A stretch of DNA of 7,451 nucleotides from Bacteroidota bacterium (GCA_020629895.1 JAHDCM010000181.1:1-7451); one strand, 5' to 3'; counted from the first letter of the stretch, positions 1-6,433 are shown. Notes: generated by a model from the sequence alone, not told the origin. Program-made: numbers and translations.

Positions 1-14
1 GGGTGAATGGATGC

Positions 15-656
15 TTAATTAATACTAGACATGATCCCTGTAACGTATTTTGACTTTTTGGTTTGACGGAAGGGTAAGAATTGATTGATAAAATCGGCTG
101 CTTCATCCTCTTCGGCAGCGTATTTTAATTCTACTACCACTCCTTCTTCGTGGTAATGAGTGGGAATGGGGTATTGTAGTGATCGGTGGAATAGGGGGAG
201 GTATTGGAGTTGATGGTCAATGGTGATACGAAATTTCTGATTGGTGGTAGCGTAGTAGGCGCGTTGATAGCTATTGAAGAGAACAGCTTTTAGAATCGCG
301 TCGGTTTGGCTGGCTTGGTTGATTTCTTTTTGTAATTGTTGTAAATCGTGTAGATGGAAGGCTTGTACTTGCTTGATGTGTTTTCCTCCTAATTCTCCTT
401 GTTTGTATTTGATTTCAAATTGGGGTTTTTCAATAAAAGCTCGTTCTTCTCCGTACCAGCGTACTCGGTATTTTTGGCGATTGGCGATGCCGGCTACGTT
501 TTGGTGGTAGGTGGTAAGGTGGGGGGTGTCGAAGTAGATGTTGTTGATACGTCGGTTGGGGTATAGCTGTTTAAAGCCTGCGGGATGTAGACGGATGGCT
601 TGTAGTACGTAGGCTTTGCTGAGGTGCTTGATTTCGTATTTTTTTTCGTAACGCAT
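15..656 (-). CDS. VTC-domain polyphosphate polymerase-like protein (triphosphate tunnel fold)
   Basis: This 213-residue protein is a stand-alone VTC domain, the catalytic tunnel domain that in yeast Vtc4 makes polyphosphate from ATP. Visible family signatures, in order, are the N-terminal RYEKKYEI (2-9), IYFDT (40-44), a basic cluster R60-K62-R64-R66 within RQKYRVRWYG, FEIKYK (80-85), RITID (143-147), the acidic-strand motif VELKY (175-179, with likely metal-binding E176), and the C-terminal SKY (202-204). These charged residues would line the tunnel and bind phosphates and metal. There is no signal peptide, membrane segment or SPX domain, so it is probably cytoplasmic and needs a membrane partner, most likely the DUF4956 protein of the same cluster. 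It is the last gene of the minus-strand unit, 100 bases after the CotH gene. The stretch 481-600 has 64 G/C of 120 bases, richer than the surroundings. Polyphosphate synthesis is inferred; another triphosphate-tunnel activity cannot be excluded. Confidence 0.9.
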   Translation of the reverse strand: MRYEKKYEIKHLSKAYVLQAIRLHPAGFKQLYPNRRINNIYFDTPHLTTYHQNVAGIANRQKYRVRWYGEERAFIEKPQFEIKYKQGELGGKHIKQVQAFHLHDLQQLQKEINQASQTDAILKAVLFNSYQRAYYATTNQKFRITIDHQLQYLPLFHRSLQYPIPTHYHEEGVVVELKYAAEEDEAADFINQFLPFRQTKKSKYVTGIMSSIN

Positions 657-715
657 GTTTTTTTTAGGTTTCAGGGGTCAGATAACAGCCTGGAGGTTGT
701 TTTTTGTTCAATAAA

Positions 716-737
716 CCACCAACGATGACGCTGGCGG
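716..737 (-). other. Intergenic RNA hairpin between CotH and VTC genes
   Basis: Read on the minus strand, nine bases CCGCCAGCG pair with CGTTGGTGG across a four-base TCAT loop. Two of the nine pairs are G-U. On the plus strand the same two positions would be A-C mismatches, so the structure favours the minus-strand transcript, the direction of the operon. It begins about 20 bases after the CotH stop codon. The sequence following it (TTTATTG) is only a weak T-run, so it could be a leaky terminator, an attenuator lowering VTC-gene expression, or an mRNA-stabilising stem. Its function is inferred. Confidence 0.45.
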
Positions 738-756
738 CAACTACTCATATATTCTC

Positions 757-3750
757 TTACAATTCTCCATTGATAACTTGGTCATCTAACTTTAAAAAGG
801 AACCTCGTTCAATTTGGTGCAAGTATTTTACGTTTTCGGTGGTATAGTTTTTTACAAAAATTTTCGCTCCTCCAAATTCGGCTTTTTTACGATAGGCTGC
901 AAAAGCTTGGGTGCAGTTTTTTAGATCAATTTGATCAATGTTAACAATAGATAAATCTTTGGAGGCCACTCCGATAACAGCTTGATCTACCGTTGTTGAT
1001 TTGATCCATACTTGTGCTTCTTCGCCTACGCTGATGCCTTTGTCGCCTGATTCTTGGACGGTGCAGTTAGTGATGGTAATGCTACTACCCGAAAAATCCA
1101 TACAATCATTTCCTGTTTTGTAGAAGCGACTATCTTGGACAGTACCTGTACAAAAATCGGCATCAAAACCATCAGCAAAAGTGTGGCTGACGGTACTATT
1201 ACGCATCTCAAACTGGGAGCGAATAATATTGAGTGCGTCTTCACAATGATTTTTGGAGAAGCTGCAATACGCAATGTTTACATCTGCCTCGTAGAAGTTT
1301 ACGGCACCTGTTAGCGTCCAATTGACTTGATTGAGAGTGTTGAGATTTTCGAATAAAGTATAGTGTAATTTGGAGGCTTGCGAGGTTTGAAGGACAGTAA
1401 AACCATTGGCTGTTTGGTCGCTGGAAAAAATCTTGATAGGTGCATCTTCTCGCCCTAGTAATTGGACAGGTGATTTGGAGATGAAGGCAGCTTTATTGAC
1501 CAAATCTAATTCGCAACCTGCTTCGAAGTAGACGGTGTAATTTTCGGGAATAATAATGTTTTGATTGCTTTGGTATTTACCTGTTGGAAAGGTAATGGTT
1601 TTGGCTGTTTCGTTAACTTGATATAAGGCATTGGTATCCATTTTCACCCCTTCGAATAAAGCTTGTTGAGGACTCGTTGATTCAGGATGTCGCCATGCAT
1701 TGATAGGACTGCTTATTATATCTTCGTTGCCTACTTGTTTGAAGTAGATATATTTCATGTCTTCTTGACATTGTGTATCTACAAAAGTGGGCAAGGCTCC
1801 ATTTTTATTGACGGTCAGATAAATGGGGCTTGAAAGTGGAGCGGTCATTTCTTCACTGGTACTACCAAAGCCTATTATTTGTAGGGGTAAAAAGTGTTTG
1901 TTTTGCACTTTTAATTGTTGTTGTCCATTTACTTTTTTTTGTACAAAGGCACTGAGTGATTCCGTTTCCAAAGGCTTTAAATAGAGCTGAATACGTTTGG
2001 CAATTTCAGGAATACGACTGCGTTGATAGGCATAACCAGCTACTTCTCCTTGTATGAGTTGTTCGCGTTGGGTAAGGTCTTCTGCTAGGCTTTCTAGAAA
2101 ATTGTTGAGGTATTCTTTATTGGTAAATGCTGCTAAGTATTGTAGGTATTTGGCTGTAAATTGTTCGTCCGCAAAAAAGGACTGTACAATTTGATCAAAT
2201 TGGTTTTCTTCCTTCCAGACTAAATAGCCTAAAAAGGGAGCGTCCTTTTCTAGCGTATGCATGGCACCTCCATCAAAGCCGATTGGTTCTAGCTTGGTGG
2301 TAACAGGATTGTAATAAAATCGTTGGTTGTGCCATCGTAGGCTGTGGTAGGCGCGACAGATGTCGGTAATAACGACATACTTGGCGAGGCGATCTATATC
2401 AAAAATAGCGGCTGCATTTTGGGTACCGTATTGGTATTGTTGCATGAGGTTTTGAGCCACTTCAAATTGCTTTCTCAAGGTTGGAGATTGAAGCATACGC
2501 CCTTCTTTAAAAGCTTTTACTTTAGTGGCTTTAAACCCATGTTCATCCGTAAAGTGATTGTCCGCAAAGTAACCGACAGCCTTTATTTGTCGTTGTTTGA
2601 ATGCCCAGAAGCCGTCTTCGGTAAAGCGTACAATCACTCCTTCTCTACGTTTCATAAATTCGGGCAGTTGTTTATCGAAATGCTCTTCGTAGGCATATAC
2701 ACCTAAGTTGCTTCCATTGATGGTTGTTTGGATGAAGTCGTAACGTGGAGATAGGACATCTTCTTTGCGGAGCCATTGGTGATAAACCCATTCGTCGAGA
2801 TGCCCTCTAGTAGAAGAACTTTGGATGGAAAATGTTTTGAGCCGATTCCAAGCATGTGGGTCTTTGACTTGAATACGATACGACCATTTGCTACCTTCTA
2901 GGTGATCTAGCCAATCGCCTTTTAAACGTAATTTGACGGGTACCTTTAGCACCTCCCCCATTGAGCTAAGGCTATCGGTTACAATTTTTCCTTTTACCCA
3001 ATCGTCGTCTTCGGTTACTAGTAAACCTCTTTCAAATGCTTGTTTGCGTTTTGCTTTTAGTTTTTGCATCCATTTCTCCGCAATTTCTAATTCAAAGGAA
3101 GCATTTTTTTCTTGTAGTGCATTTGCTTCAGCCGCTTGGTCTTCACTTAGTTTTTCAATTTTTAAATCGTCTAAGTATAGTTCACTATCTCCTTTTTGAT
3201 AGACGTACACTTTGAGTTGTTCAACATTGGCAAAAGATGGAATGACAAAATTGAGTTGAAGTAATTCCCAACCAGCGTCATCTTTTTTGGTAACCATACT
3301 TGATTCTTTGTAGAAATCATCTGCTTTATCGGCACTAACAGTTAACACCCCATTTTCTCCTTTAGCTTTATATTGCCAAACAGATATACGAAATCGGTCA
3401 TTTGGTTGTGGATATTTGATAACATACCCTATCCCATATTTTTTCTGGGCGTTAATTTTACTTGACTTCGTTCCTGATCTTGCTTTTTCACTACTTTGAG
3501 TAGATCCATTGGAAAATTGGCGTTGATCGTCTCCGATGAAGTGTGTACCATCTACTTTTTCGGCATCACAGGTAATCGCTCCAACTGGCATATTGCTACT
3601 TCCTTTTTGAAAAGCGGAAGGTGTATTGGTCTTATTATTTTTCCAAAGGCTTATCCCCCCTCCTACTACGGCTATAAGCAAGAAGGCTCCCAATAAAGGC
3701 AGCCACCACTTACGTGGTGTCTTAGTAGAAGCTGTATTCTTGATAATCAT
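757..3750 (-). CDS. Membrane-anchored CotH kinase-like protein with C-terminal parallel beta-helix
   Basis: This 997-residue protein has a short basic N-terminus and one hydrophobic segment (about 15-36), so the rest should lie outside the cytoplasmic membrane. Residues about 55-200 resemble a carbohydrate-binding-like beta-sandwich, ending in the typical ELYLDDLKIEKL (190-201). Residues 203-240 form a charged, probably helical linker. Residues about 245-595 match the CotH family: VKLRLKGDW (272-280), the strand NGSNLGVYAYEEHFDK (345-360), then ITDICRAYHSLRWHNQRFYY (461-480) and LEPIGFDGG (487-495). Bacillus subtilis CotH is a spore-coat protein kinase. Residues about 705-945 look like a right-handed beta-helix with short turns, Asn/Cys ladders and repeated NxTV/DSRF-type rungs. 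The start overlaps the DUF4956 stop by four bases (ATGA), implying translational coupling. The usual catalytic Asp pattern seems altered, so kinase activity is uncertain. Family membership is strong; substrate and role are unknown. Confidence 0.88.
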   Translation of the reverse strand: MIIKNTASTKTPRKWWLPLLGAFLLIAVVGGGISLWKNNKTNTPSAFQKGSSNMPVGAITCDAEKVDGTHFIGDDQRQFSNGSTQSSEKARSGTKSSKINAQKKYGIGYVIKYPQPNDRFRISVWQYKAKGENGVLTVSADKADDFYKESSMVTKKDDAGWELLQLNFVIPSFANVEQLKVYVYQKGDSELYLDDLKIEKLSEDQAAEANALQEKNASFELEIAEKWMQKLKAKRKQAFERGLLVTEDDDWVKGKIVTDSLSSMGEVLKVPVKLRLKGDWLDHLEGSKWSYRIQVKDPHAWNRLKTFSIQSSSTRGHLDEWVYHQWLRKEDVLSPRYDFIQTTINGSNLGVYAYEEHFDKQLPEFMKRREGVIVRFTEDGFWAFKQRQIKAVGYFADNHFTDEHGFKATKVKAFKEGRMLQSPTLRKQFEVAQNLMQQYQYGTQNAAAIFDIDRLAKYVVITDICRAYHSLRWHNQRFYYNPVTTKLEPIGFDGGAMHTLEKDAPFLGYLVWKEENQFDQIVQSFFADEQFTAKYLQYLAAFTNKEYLNNFLESLAEDLTQREQLIQGEVAGYAYQRSRIPEIAKRIQLYLKPLETESLSAFVQKKVNGQQQLKVQNKHFLPLQIIGFGSTSEEMTAPLSSPIYLTVNKNGALPTFVDTQCQEDMKYIYFKQVGNEDIISSPINAWRHPESTSPQQALFEGVKMDTNALYQVNETAKTITFPTGKYQSNQNIIIPENYTVYFEAGCELDLVNKAAFISKSPVQLLGREDAPIKIFSSDQTANGFTVLQTSQASKLHYTLFENLNTLNQVNWTLTGAVNFYEADVNIAYCSFSKNHCEDALNIIRSQFEMRNSTVSHTFADGFDADFCTGTVQDSRFYKTGNDCMDFSGSSITITNCTVQESGDKGISVGEEAQVWIKSTTVDQAVIGVASKDLSIVNIDQIDLKNCTQAFAAYRKKAEFGGAKIFVKNYTTENVKYLHQIERGSFLKLDDQVINGEL

Positions 3751-4424
3751 GCAATAAGATCGGGTTGGTCAATGATAGATACACGCGTAGCCGATGACAA
3801 CTTTTTGAGTGCTTGTGTCACTGTCTGAATTTGTTGTACAGAATCGGCTTTACAAATAAAAGAAAGATCTAAACCAGGATTTAAGGTATCCAATCGCTTC
3901 AATTCTACATAAGATAAGGTCTCTTCTAGTAATTGGGTCACTTTTTCGAGTTCTTCAATATCGGTAGAGACATTTACATACATTCTATCTTCGCTTTTAA
4001 AGCGCGTTTGTCCATTCATTTTTTTATGCAAAAGTAATAGCCCTAAAATAAGTGGAATCACAATGAGTGCTGTAATAGGTTGATTCGCTCCTGTTGCGAG
4101 GCCAATCCCAATGACTAAAAACAAATAGGTTAATTCTTCGGGATCTTTGATAGCTGCTCGAAACCGTACAATAGATAAGGCTCCGACTAAACCTAGTGAT
4201 AAGGCAATAGATGATTTTACAATCGTTATAATCAGTAGTGTTGTTAATGCGAGGGGTAAAAAGTTGGCGGCAAAGCGTTTGCGGTTTGAAATGGCATTTC
4301 CATAACGTTGATAAAACCAACTGAGGATGATTGCTAATAAGGCTGCGACTCCCATGTTTACCAATAACTCACTAAGTTGAATCGTGTTGGTAAACTGCGC
4401 CAGATATTCTTCAAATTTTAGCAT
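3747..4424 (-). CDS. DUF4956 family integral membrane protein
   Basis: This 225-residue protein has several membrane segments in its first 135 residues: about 20-38, 54-75, 76-88 (short), 99-113 and 116-133. The conserved core GLVGALSIVRFRAAIKDPEELTYLFLVIGIGLATG-type sequence (about residues 78-112) is the hallmark of DUF4956 and resembles the core of MgtC-like membrane proteins. Residues 147-219 form a soluble tail with alternating strands and helices, ferredoxin/ACT-like, probably cytoplasmic. It is the first gene of the minus-strand unit, and its TGA overlaps the CotH start. From memory, DUF4956 genes often sit beside VTC-domain and CotH genes. A role as the membrane partner that anchors the VTC enzyme or moves its product is inferred. 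No molecular function is established for the family as far as I know. Confidence 0.9.
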   Translation of the reverse strand: MLKFEEYLAQFTNTIQLSELLVNMGVAALLAIILSWFYQRYGNAISNRKRFAANFLPLALTTLLIITIVKSSIALSLGLVGALSIVRFRAAIKDPEELTYLFLVIGIGLATGANQPITALIVIPLILGLLLLHKKMNGQTRFKSEDRMYVNVSTDIEELEKVTQLLEETLSYVELKRLDTLNPGLDLSFICKADSVQQIQTVTQALKKLSSATRVSIIDQPDLIA

Positions 4425-4467
4425 ATTGCTTATCTCGAATGATGTAAATTTATCTTAAATTATCTTA

Positions 4468-4475
4468 CAAAACTA
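4468..4475 (-). promoter_or_regulatory. Candidate -7 element for the DUF4956-CotH-VTC unit
   Basis: On the minus strand this reads TAGTTTTG, a perfect match to the Bacteroidota -7 consensus TAnnTTTG. It lies 43 bases before the DUF4956 ATG, which would give a leader of about 35 bases. No TTG is found at the expected 17-23 base distance upstream, so the promoter call rests on one element. The 93-base region 4425-4517 also has to drive the divergent metallophosphoesterase gene. The best plus-strand candidate there is only the imperfect TAAGTTTT at 4480-4487. Confidence 0.4.
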
Positions 4476-4517
4476 AGAGTAAGTTTTTTTATTTTCTCAT
4501 ATTTCTCTCAAAAACTT

Positions 4518-5513
4518 ATGTTTCTAATAAAGTCTTTCGAAATACCCTTAACCGTTGCTTCAAAGAACTTATTTTTTTTCTGTATTTGTATTGTACTGTT
4601 TCTACAAACTGCCTGTAAAAAAAATAGTCCTTTCCCTGAAGCAGGAACATCTGATACGGGTACCTGTCTGACTGTAAGCACTCCAAATGCGCCTACTGAA
4701 CAGGTCATATTTCTAGGACATATTTATGATCCTAAACACCCTACTGTTATAGAAGATCGTTTGGAATACTTGGCTCGAAAAGGTTATTTTCAGCAATTTG
4801 AGCATATTTGGTTAGGTGGCGATATTTGTGCTGAGACCACTTCAGAAAGCTATACATTGGATTATCTTGATTGTTTGTTTGATCTATCACACCCTCACAC
4901 ACATTGGGCAGTAGGGAATCACGATATACGCAATGGAAATAAGCATTTCATTACAGATAAAACACTTCGTCCTTTTTTTTATGTTTCTATACATGATAAT
5001 TTTGTGGTACTAGTACTCAATAGTAACTTATATGATCCTGATTGTGAGGATTTGGATACACAAGCAATGATGATTCACCAGCTTTGCGACACTATTCAAC
5101 ATGCCTCTCATTTGCTTGTTTTGTCACATCATATTTTTTGGAGTAATGCCGATGCAGGATTACAAGCAATAAACATGTCGGAAAAAGCCAATGCAAATAA
5201 GCCATTTTGGTTGAGCGAATGTCGTGCTGGTACTGAATTTCAAAAAACCCTTTATCCACGTTTCAAAAAGGTGCAAGAAAGAGGCATTCAAGTCGTATTT
5301 ATTGCAGGTGATTATGGTCAAAAAGATAAGTTATTTCAATACCAATCGGAAGCGGGAATATGGTTTCTAGCCTCTGGCATTGCTCGTAATTATACCACAT
5401 ACAATAATCAACCACTACCTCCTGATCATATTTTATCGCTTACACTAAACAAGTCACAGCAACAATTAAGTTGGCAATTTTTGAATGTTGATTCATTGGT
5501 CAATGCTTGGTAA
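4518..5513 (+). CDS. Probable lipoprotein, calcineurin-like metallophosphoesterase superfamily, atypical motifs
   Basis: This 331-residue protein has a hydrophobic N-terminal segment (about 18-32) ending in LQTAC, with Cys33 a likely lipidation site. The lipobox is imperfect because Gln occupies the -3 position, so an uncleaved anchor is the alternative. The rest is laid out like a metallophosphoesterase: VIFLGHIYD (63-71), HIWLGGD (96-102), WAVGNHD (130-136), LLVLSHHIFW (199-208) and VVFIAGDYG (259-267). The GGD, GNHD and SHH blocks are the standard metal and phosphate ligands. The first block has Gly where the family normally has the DxH Asp, and the usual final GHxH block reads GDYG. It may therefore bind one metal differently or act on an unusual substrate. 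It is divergent from the DUF4956 gene and ends 4 bases from the convergent oxidoreductase stop. The substrate cannot be told from sequence. Confidence 0.82.
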   Translation: MFLIKSFEIPLTVASKNLFFFCICIVLFLQTACKKNSPFPEAGTSDTGTCLTVSTPNAPTEQVIFLGHIYDPKHPTVIEDRLEYLARKGYFQQFEHIWLGGDICAETTSESYTLDYLDCLFDLSHPHTHWAVGNHDIRNGNKHFITDKTLRPFFYVSIHDNFVVLVLNSNLYDPDCEDLDTQAMMIHQLCDTIQHASHLLVLSHHIFWSNADAGLQAINMSEKANANKPFWLSECRAGTEFQKTLYPRFKKVQERGIQVVFIAGDYGQKDKLFQYQSEAGIWFLASGIARNYTTYNNQPLPPDHILSLTLNKSQQQLSWQFLNVDSLVNAW

Positions 5514-5517
5514 ATGA

Positions 5518-6165
5518 TTATATTTCCTCTTCCTCTTTATAATCTTCACGCATAATGAGCTTGAAGGCAATATCGCGTCCATAACCTTGCATAACAGCTA
5601 GGTTAATCCAGACTTTCGCAAACTGTTCTAATAATTCGATTTTATCATTTCCTCCAAAGTCAAAACAATCTTCAAAACCTGCATCATCGGCTAGAATGGT
5701 AGCGATGGATTTTCCTTTTTCACTATCCCCCGCAACAAACATATCCACAGTCACTTCTCCATACTGTGGATTTTCCATATTTTCGAAGCCAGTTATATTA
5801 AAACATTTCACAACATGCCGACATTTACAGATTTCACTTAATGCTGCAGCGGCATGAGGAAATGGATCAGGTTTTTTGTAAATAGCATTCGTCGCATCAA
5901 TGATCACCTTATCTCTGTGTTCTCCCAATGACTCTGCCACATCAATCGCCGCATGAGCAGGAGTCGCTACTATAATTACTTCTCCTTCTTCAGCAGCTTC
6001 AGAAGGTGACATAATTTTTATCTTTCTTCGATTGTAGGTAACTAACTCACGAGCCTTCGCATTATTGAGATTTCGCACTCCTAATAAGATGTCGTGTCCT
6101 GCATCTACCCAACGTTTGGTCAAAGCTCCCCCAACTTTTCCAGTTCCTATGATCGTTATTTTCAT
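5518..6165 (-). CDS. NADP-binding oxidoreductase, F420:NADP reductase-like (NAD_binding F420 family)
   Basis: The preferred start is the ATG at 6165-6163, which opens directly into the first Rossmann strand MKITIIGTGKVGG. A TTG two codons upstream (6171) is possible but unneeded. The 215-residue product shows GxGxxG (G7, G9, G12), LLGVRN (27-32, where R31 could contact the NADP 2'-phosphate), VATPAHAA (66-73), the IIDATNAI strand (88-95), KCFNITGF (120-127) and MFVAGDS (142-148). These match the single-domain dinucleotide-binding family that includes archaeal F420H2:NADP oxidoreductase and eukaryotic STEAP reductase domains. Coenzyme F420 is not generally known in Bacteroidota, so the real electron partner is probably something else. 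The C-terminus is acidic (EEEEI). The gene faces the metallophosphoesterase gene tail to tail and shares a 268-base upstream region with the DUF1573 gene. Confidence 0.88.
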   Translation of the reverse strand: MKITIIGTGKVGGALTKRWVDAGHDILLGVRNLNNAKARELVTYNRRKIKIMSPSEAAEEGEVIIVATPAHAAIDVAESLGEHRDKVIIDATNAIYKKPDPFPHAAAALSEICKCRHVVKCFNITGFENMENPQYGEVTVDMFVAGDSEKGKSIATILADDAGFEDCFDFGGNDKIELLEQFAKVWINLAVMQGYGRDIAFKLIMREDYKEEEEI

Positions 6166-6301
6166 TGACAATTACATTTAAACAGTTAATGAATTATTTT
6201 TTTTATAAAAAAATGAAAAACAAATAATTAAAATCACTTTCTCAAGAAAAAAAATCATCTAATTAGATATTGAAAGCCGTTAACAAACGTTAAACAAGAA
6301 T
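6166..6301. other. AT-rich leader side of the divergent intergenic region
   Basis: This stretch between the oxidoreductase start and the predicted promoters holds no reading frame worth calling. It is very AT-rich, with several A- and T-tracts (for example 6197-6211 and 6247-6254). The only notable element is an imperfect 10-base tandem repeat, CGTTAACAAA at 6278-6287 followed by CGTTAAACAA at 6288-6297, next to the predicted minus-strand start point. It would form the leader of the oxidoreductase transcript. Confidence 0.4.
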
Positions 6302-6334
6302 CAAAACTAAAAATTTAGTTGTAAAACTATCCAA
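6302..6334 (-). promoter_or_regulatory. Candidate Bacteroidota-type promoter for the oxidoreductase gene
   Basis: On the minus strand TTG (6334-6332) is followed after 22 bases by TAGTTTTG (6309-6302), matching TTG-N17-23-TAnnTTTG. Transcription would begin near 6296, leaving a leader of about 130 bases before the ATG at 6165. It overlaps the plus-strand promoter of the DUF1573 gene, with the -33 regions interleaved. The match is by eye in AT-rich DNA, so chance is possible. Confidence 0.45.
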
Positions 6335-6340
6335 TTAGTT
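6305..6340. promoter_or_regulatory. Operator-like tandem dyad, AACTA-N6-TAGTT twice
   Basis: The inverted repeat AACTA-N6-TAGTT occurs at 6305-6320 and again at 6325-6340, exactly 20 bases (about two helical turns) apart. The surrounding 20-base units 6303-6322 and 6323-6342 agree at 15 of 20 positions. The dyads cover the -33 regions of both divergent promoters and the minus-strand -7 element, the expected place for a repressor or activator controlling both genes. No binding protein can be named. Part of the repetition may simply be the promoter elements themselves. Confidence 0.4.
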
Positions 6341-6349
6341 CTACATTTG
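6319..6349 (+). promoter_or_regulatory. Bacteroidota-type promoter for the DUF1573 gene
   Basis: TTG at 6319-6321 is followed after 20 bases by TACATTTG at 6342-6349, matching the TTG-N17-23-TAnnTTTG pattern of the Bacteroidota housekeeping sigma factor. Transcription would begin near 6355, giving a leader of about 80 bases before the ATG at 6434. That leader has no Shine-Dalgarno sequence, but the bases before the ATG are A-rich, as is usual in this phylum. Confidence 0.65.
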
Positions 6350-6358
6350 TATCATCGA

Positions 6359-6380
6359 CATTAAACGGTACCATTTAATG
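6359..6380. promoter_or_regulatory. Near-perfect palindrome at the start of the DUF1573 leader
   Basis: The arms CATTAAA (6359-6365) and TTTAATG (6374-6380) flank C-GGTACC-A. Only the C6366/A6373 pair breaks symmetry, so 20 of 22 bases are palindromic. It begins a few bases after the predicted transcription start (about 6355). As DNA it could be an operator for a dimeric regulator; as RNA it would form a 7-base-pair stem with an 8-base loop in the leader. Which of the two applies cannot be decided from sequence. Confidence 0.4.
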
Positions 6381-6433
6381 CGACAACCTAATAACCCAGA
6401 ACTTTTATTCATTCAAAACAAAAATCAATCATT

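Noticed and set aside
274..510. Plus-strand 78-codon open frame opposite the VTC gene
   Set aside because: It lies wholly inside the well-supported VTC gene on the other strand, and its composition (Trp/Cys-rich) looks like a frame shadow.
1026..1274. Minus-strand 82-codon frame within the CotH beta-helix region
   Set aside because: It is an alternative frame of the same strand, and the beta-helix pattern is intact in the main frame.
1054..3696. Several plus-strand open frames (1054-1314, 2344-2706, 2933-3199, 3496-3696) opposite the CotH gene
   Set aside because: All lie inside one long coding frame with recognisable domains; none has recognisable motifs or a start context of its own.
4024..4320. 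Minus-strand 98-codon frame within the DUF4956 gene
   Set aside because: It is out of frame with the conserved DUF4956 core; the translation is rich in Cys, Ser and Thr and has no domain pattern.
4508..4708. Minus-strand frame over the start of the metallophosphoesterase gene
   Set aside because: It overlaps the signal/lipobox region of a well-supported gene and shows no motif.
5494..5505. CATTGGTCAATG as a terminator for the convergent pair
   Set aside because: The usable stem is only four base pairs with no T-run on either side.
6164..6171. TTG at 6171 as start of the oxidoreductase
   Set aside because: It would add only two residues before an ATG that opens directly into the Rossmann strand, so the ATG at 6165 is preferred.
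6356..6385. CGACA direct repeats around the palindrome as a target-site duplication
   Set aside because: The enclosed segment is only 20 bases and has no element-like features; a 5-base match is easily chance.
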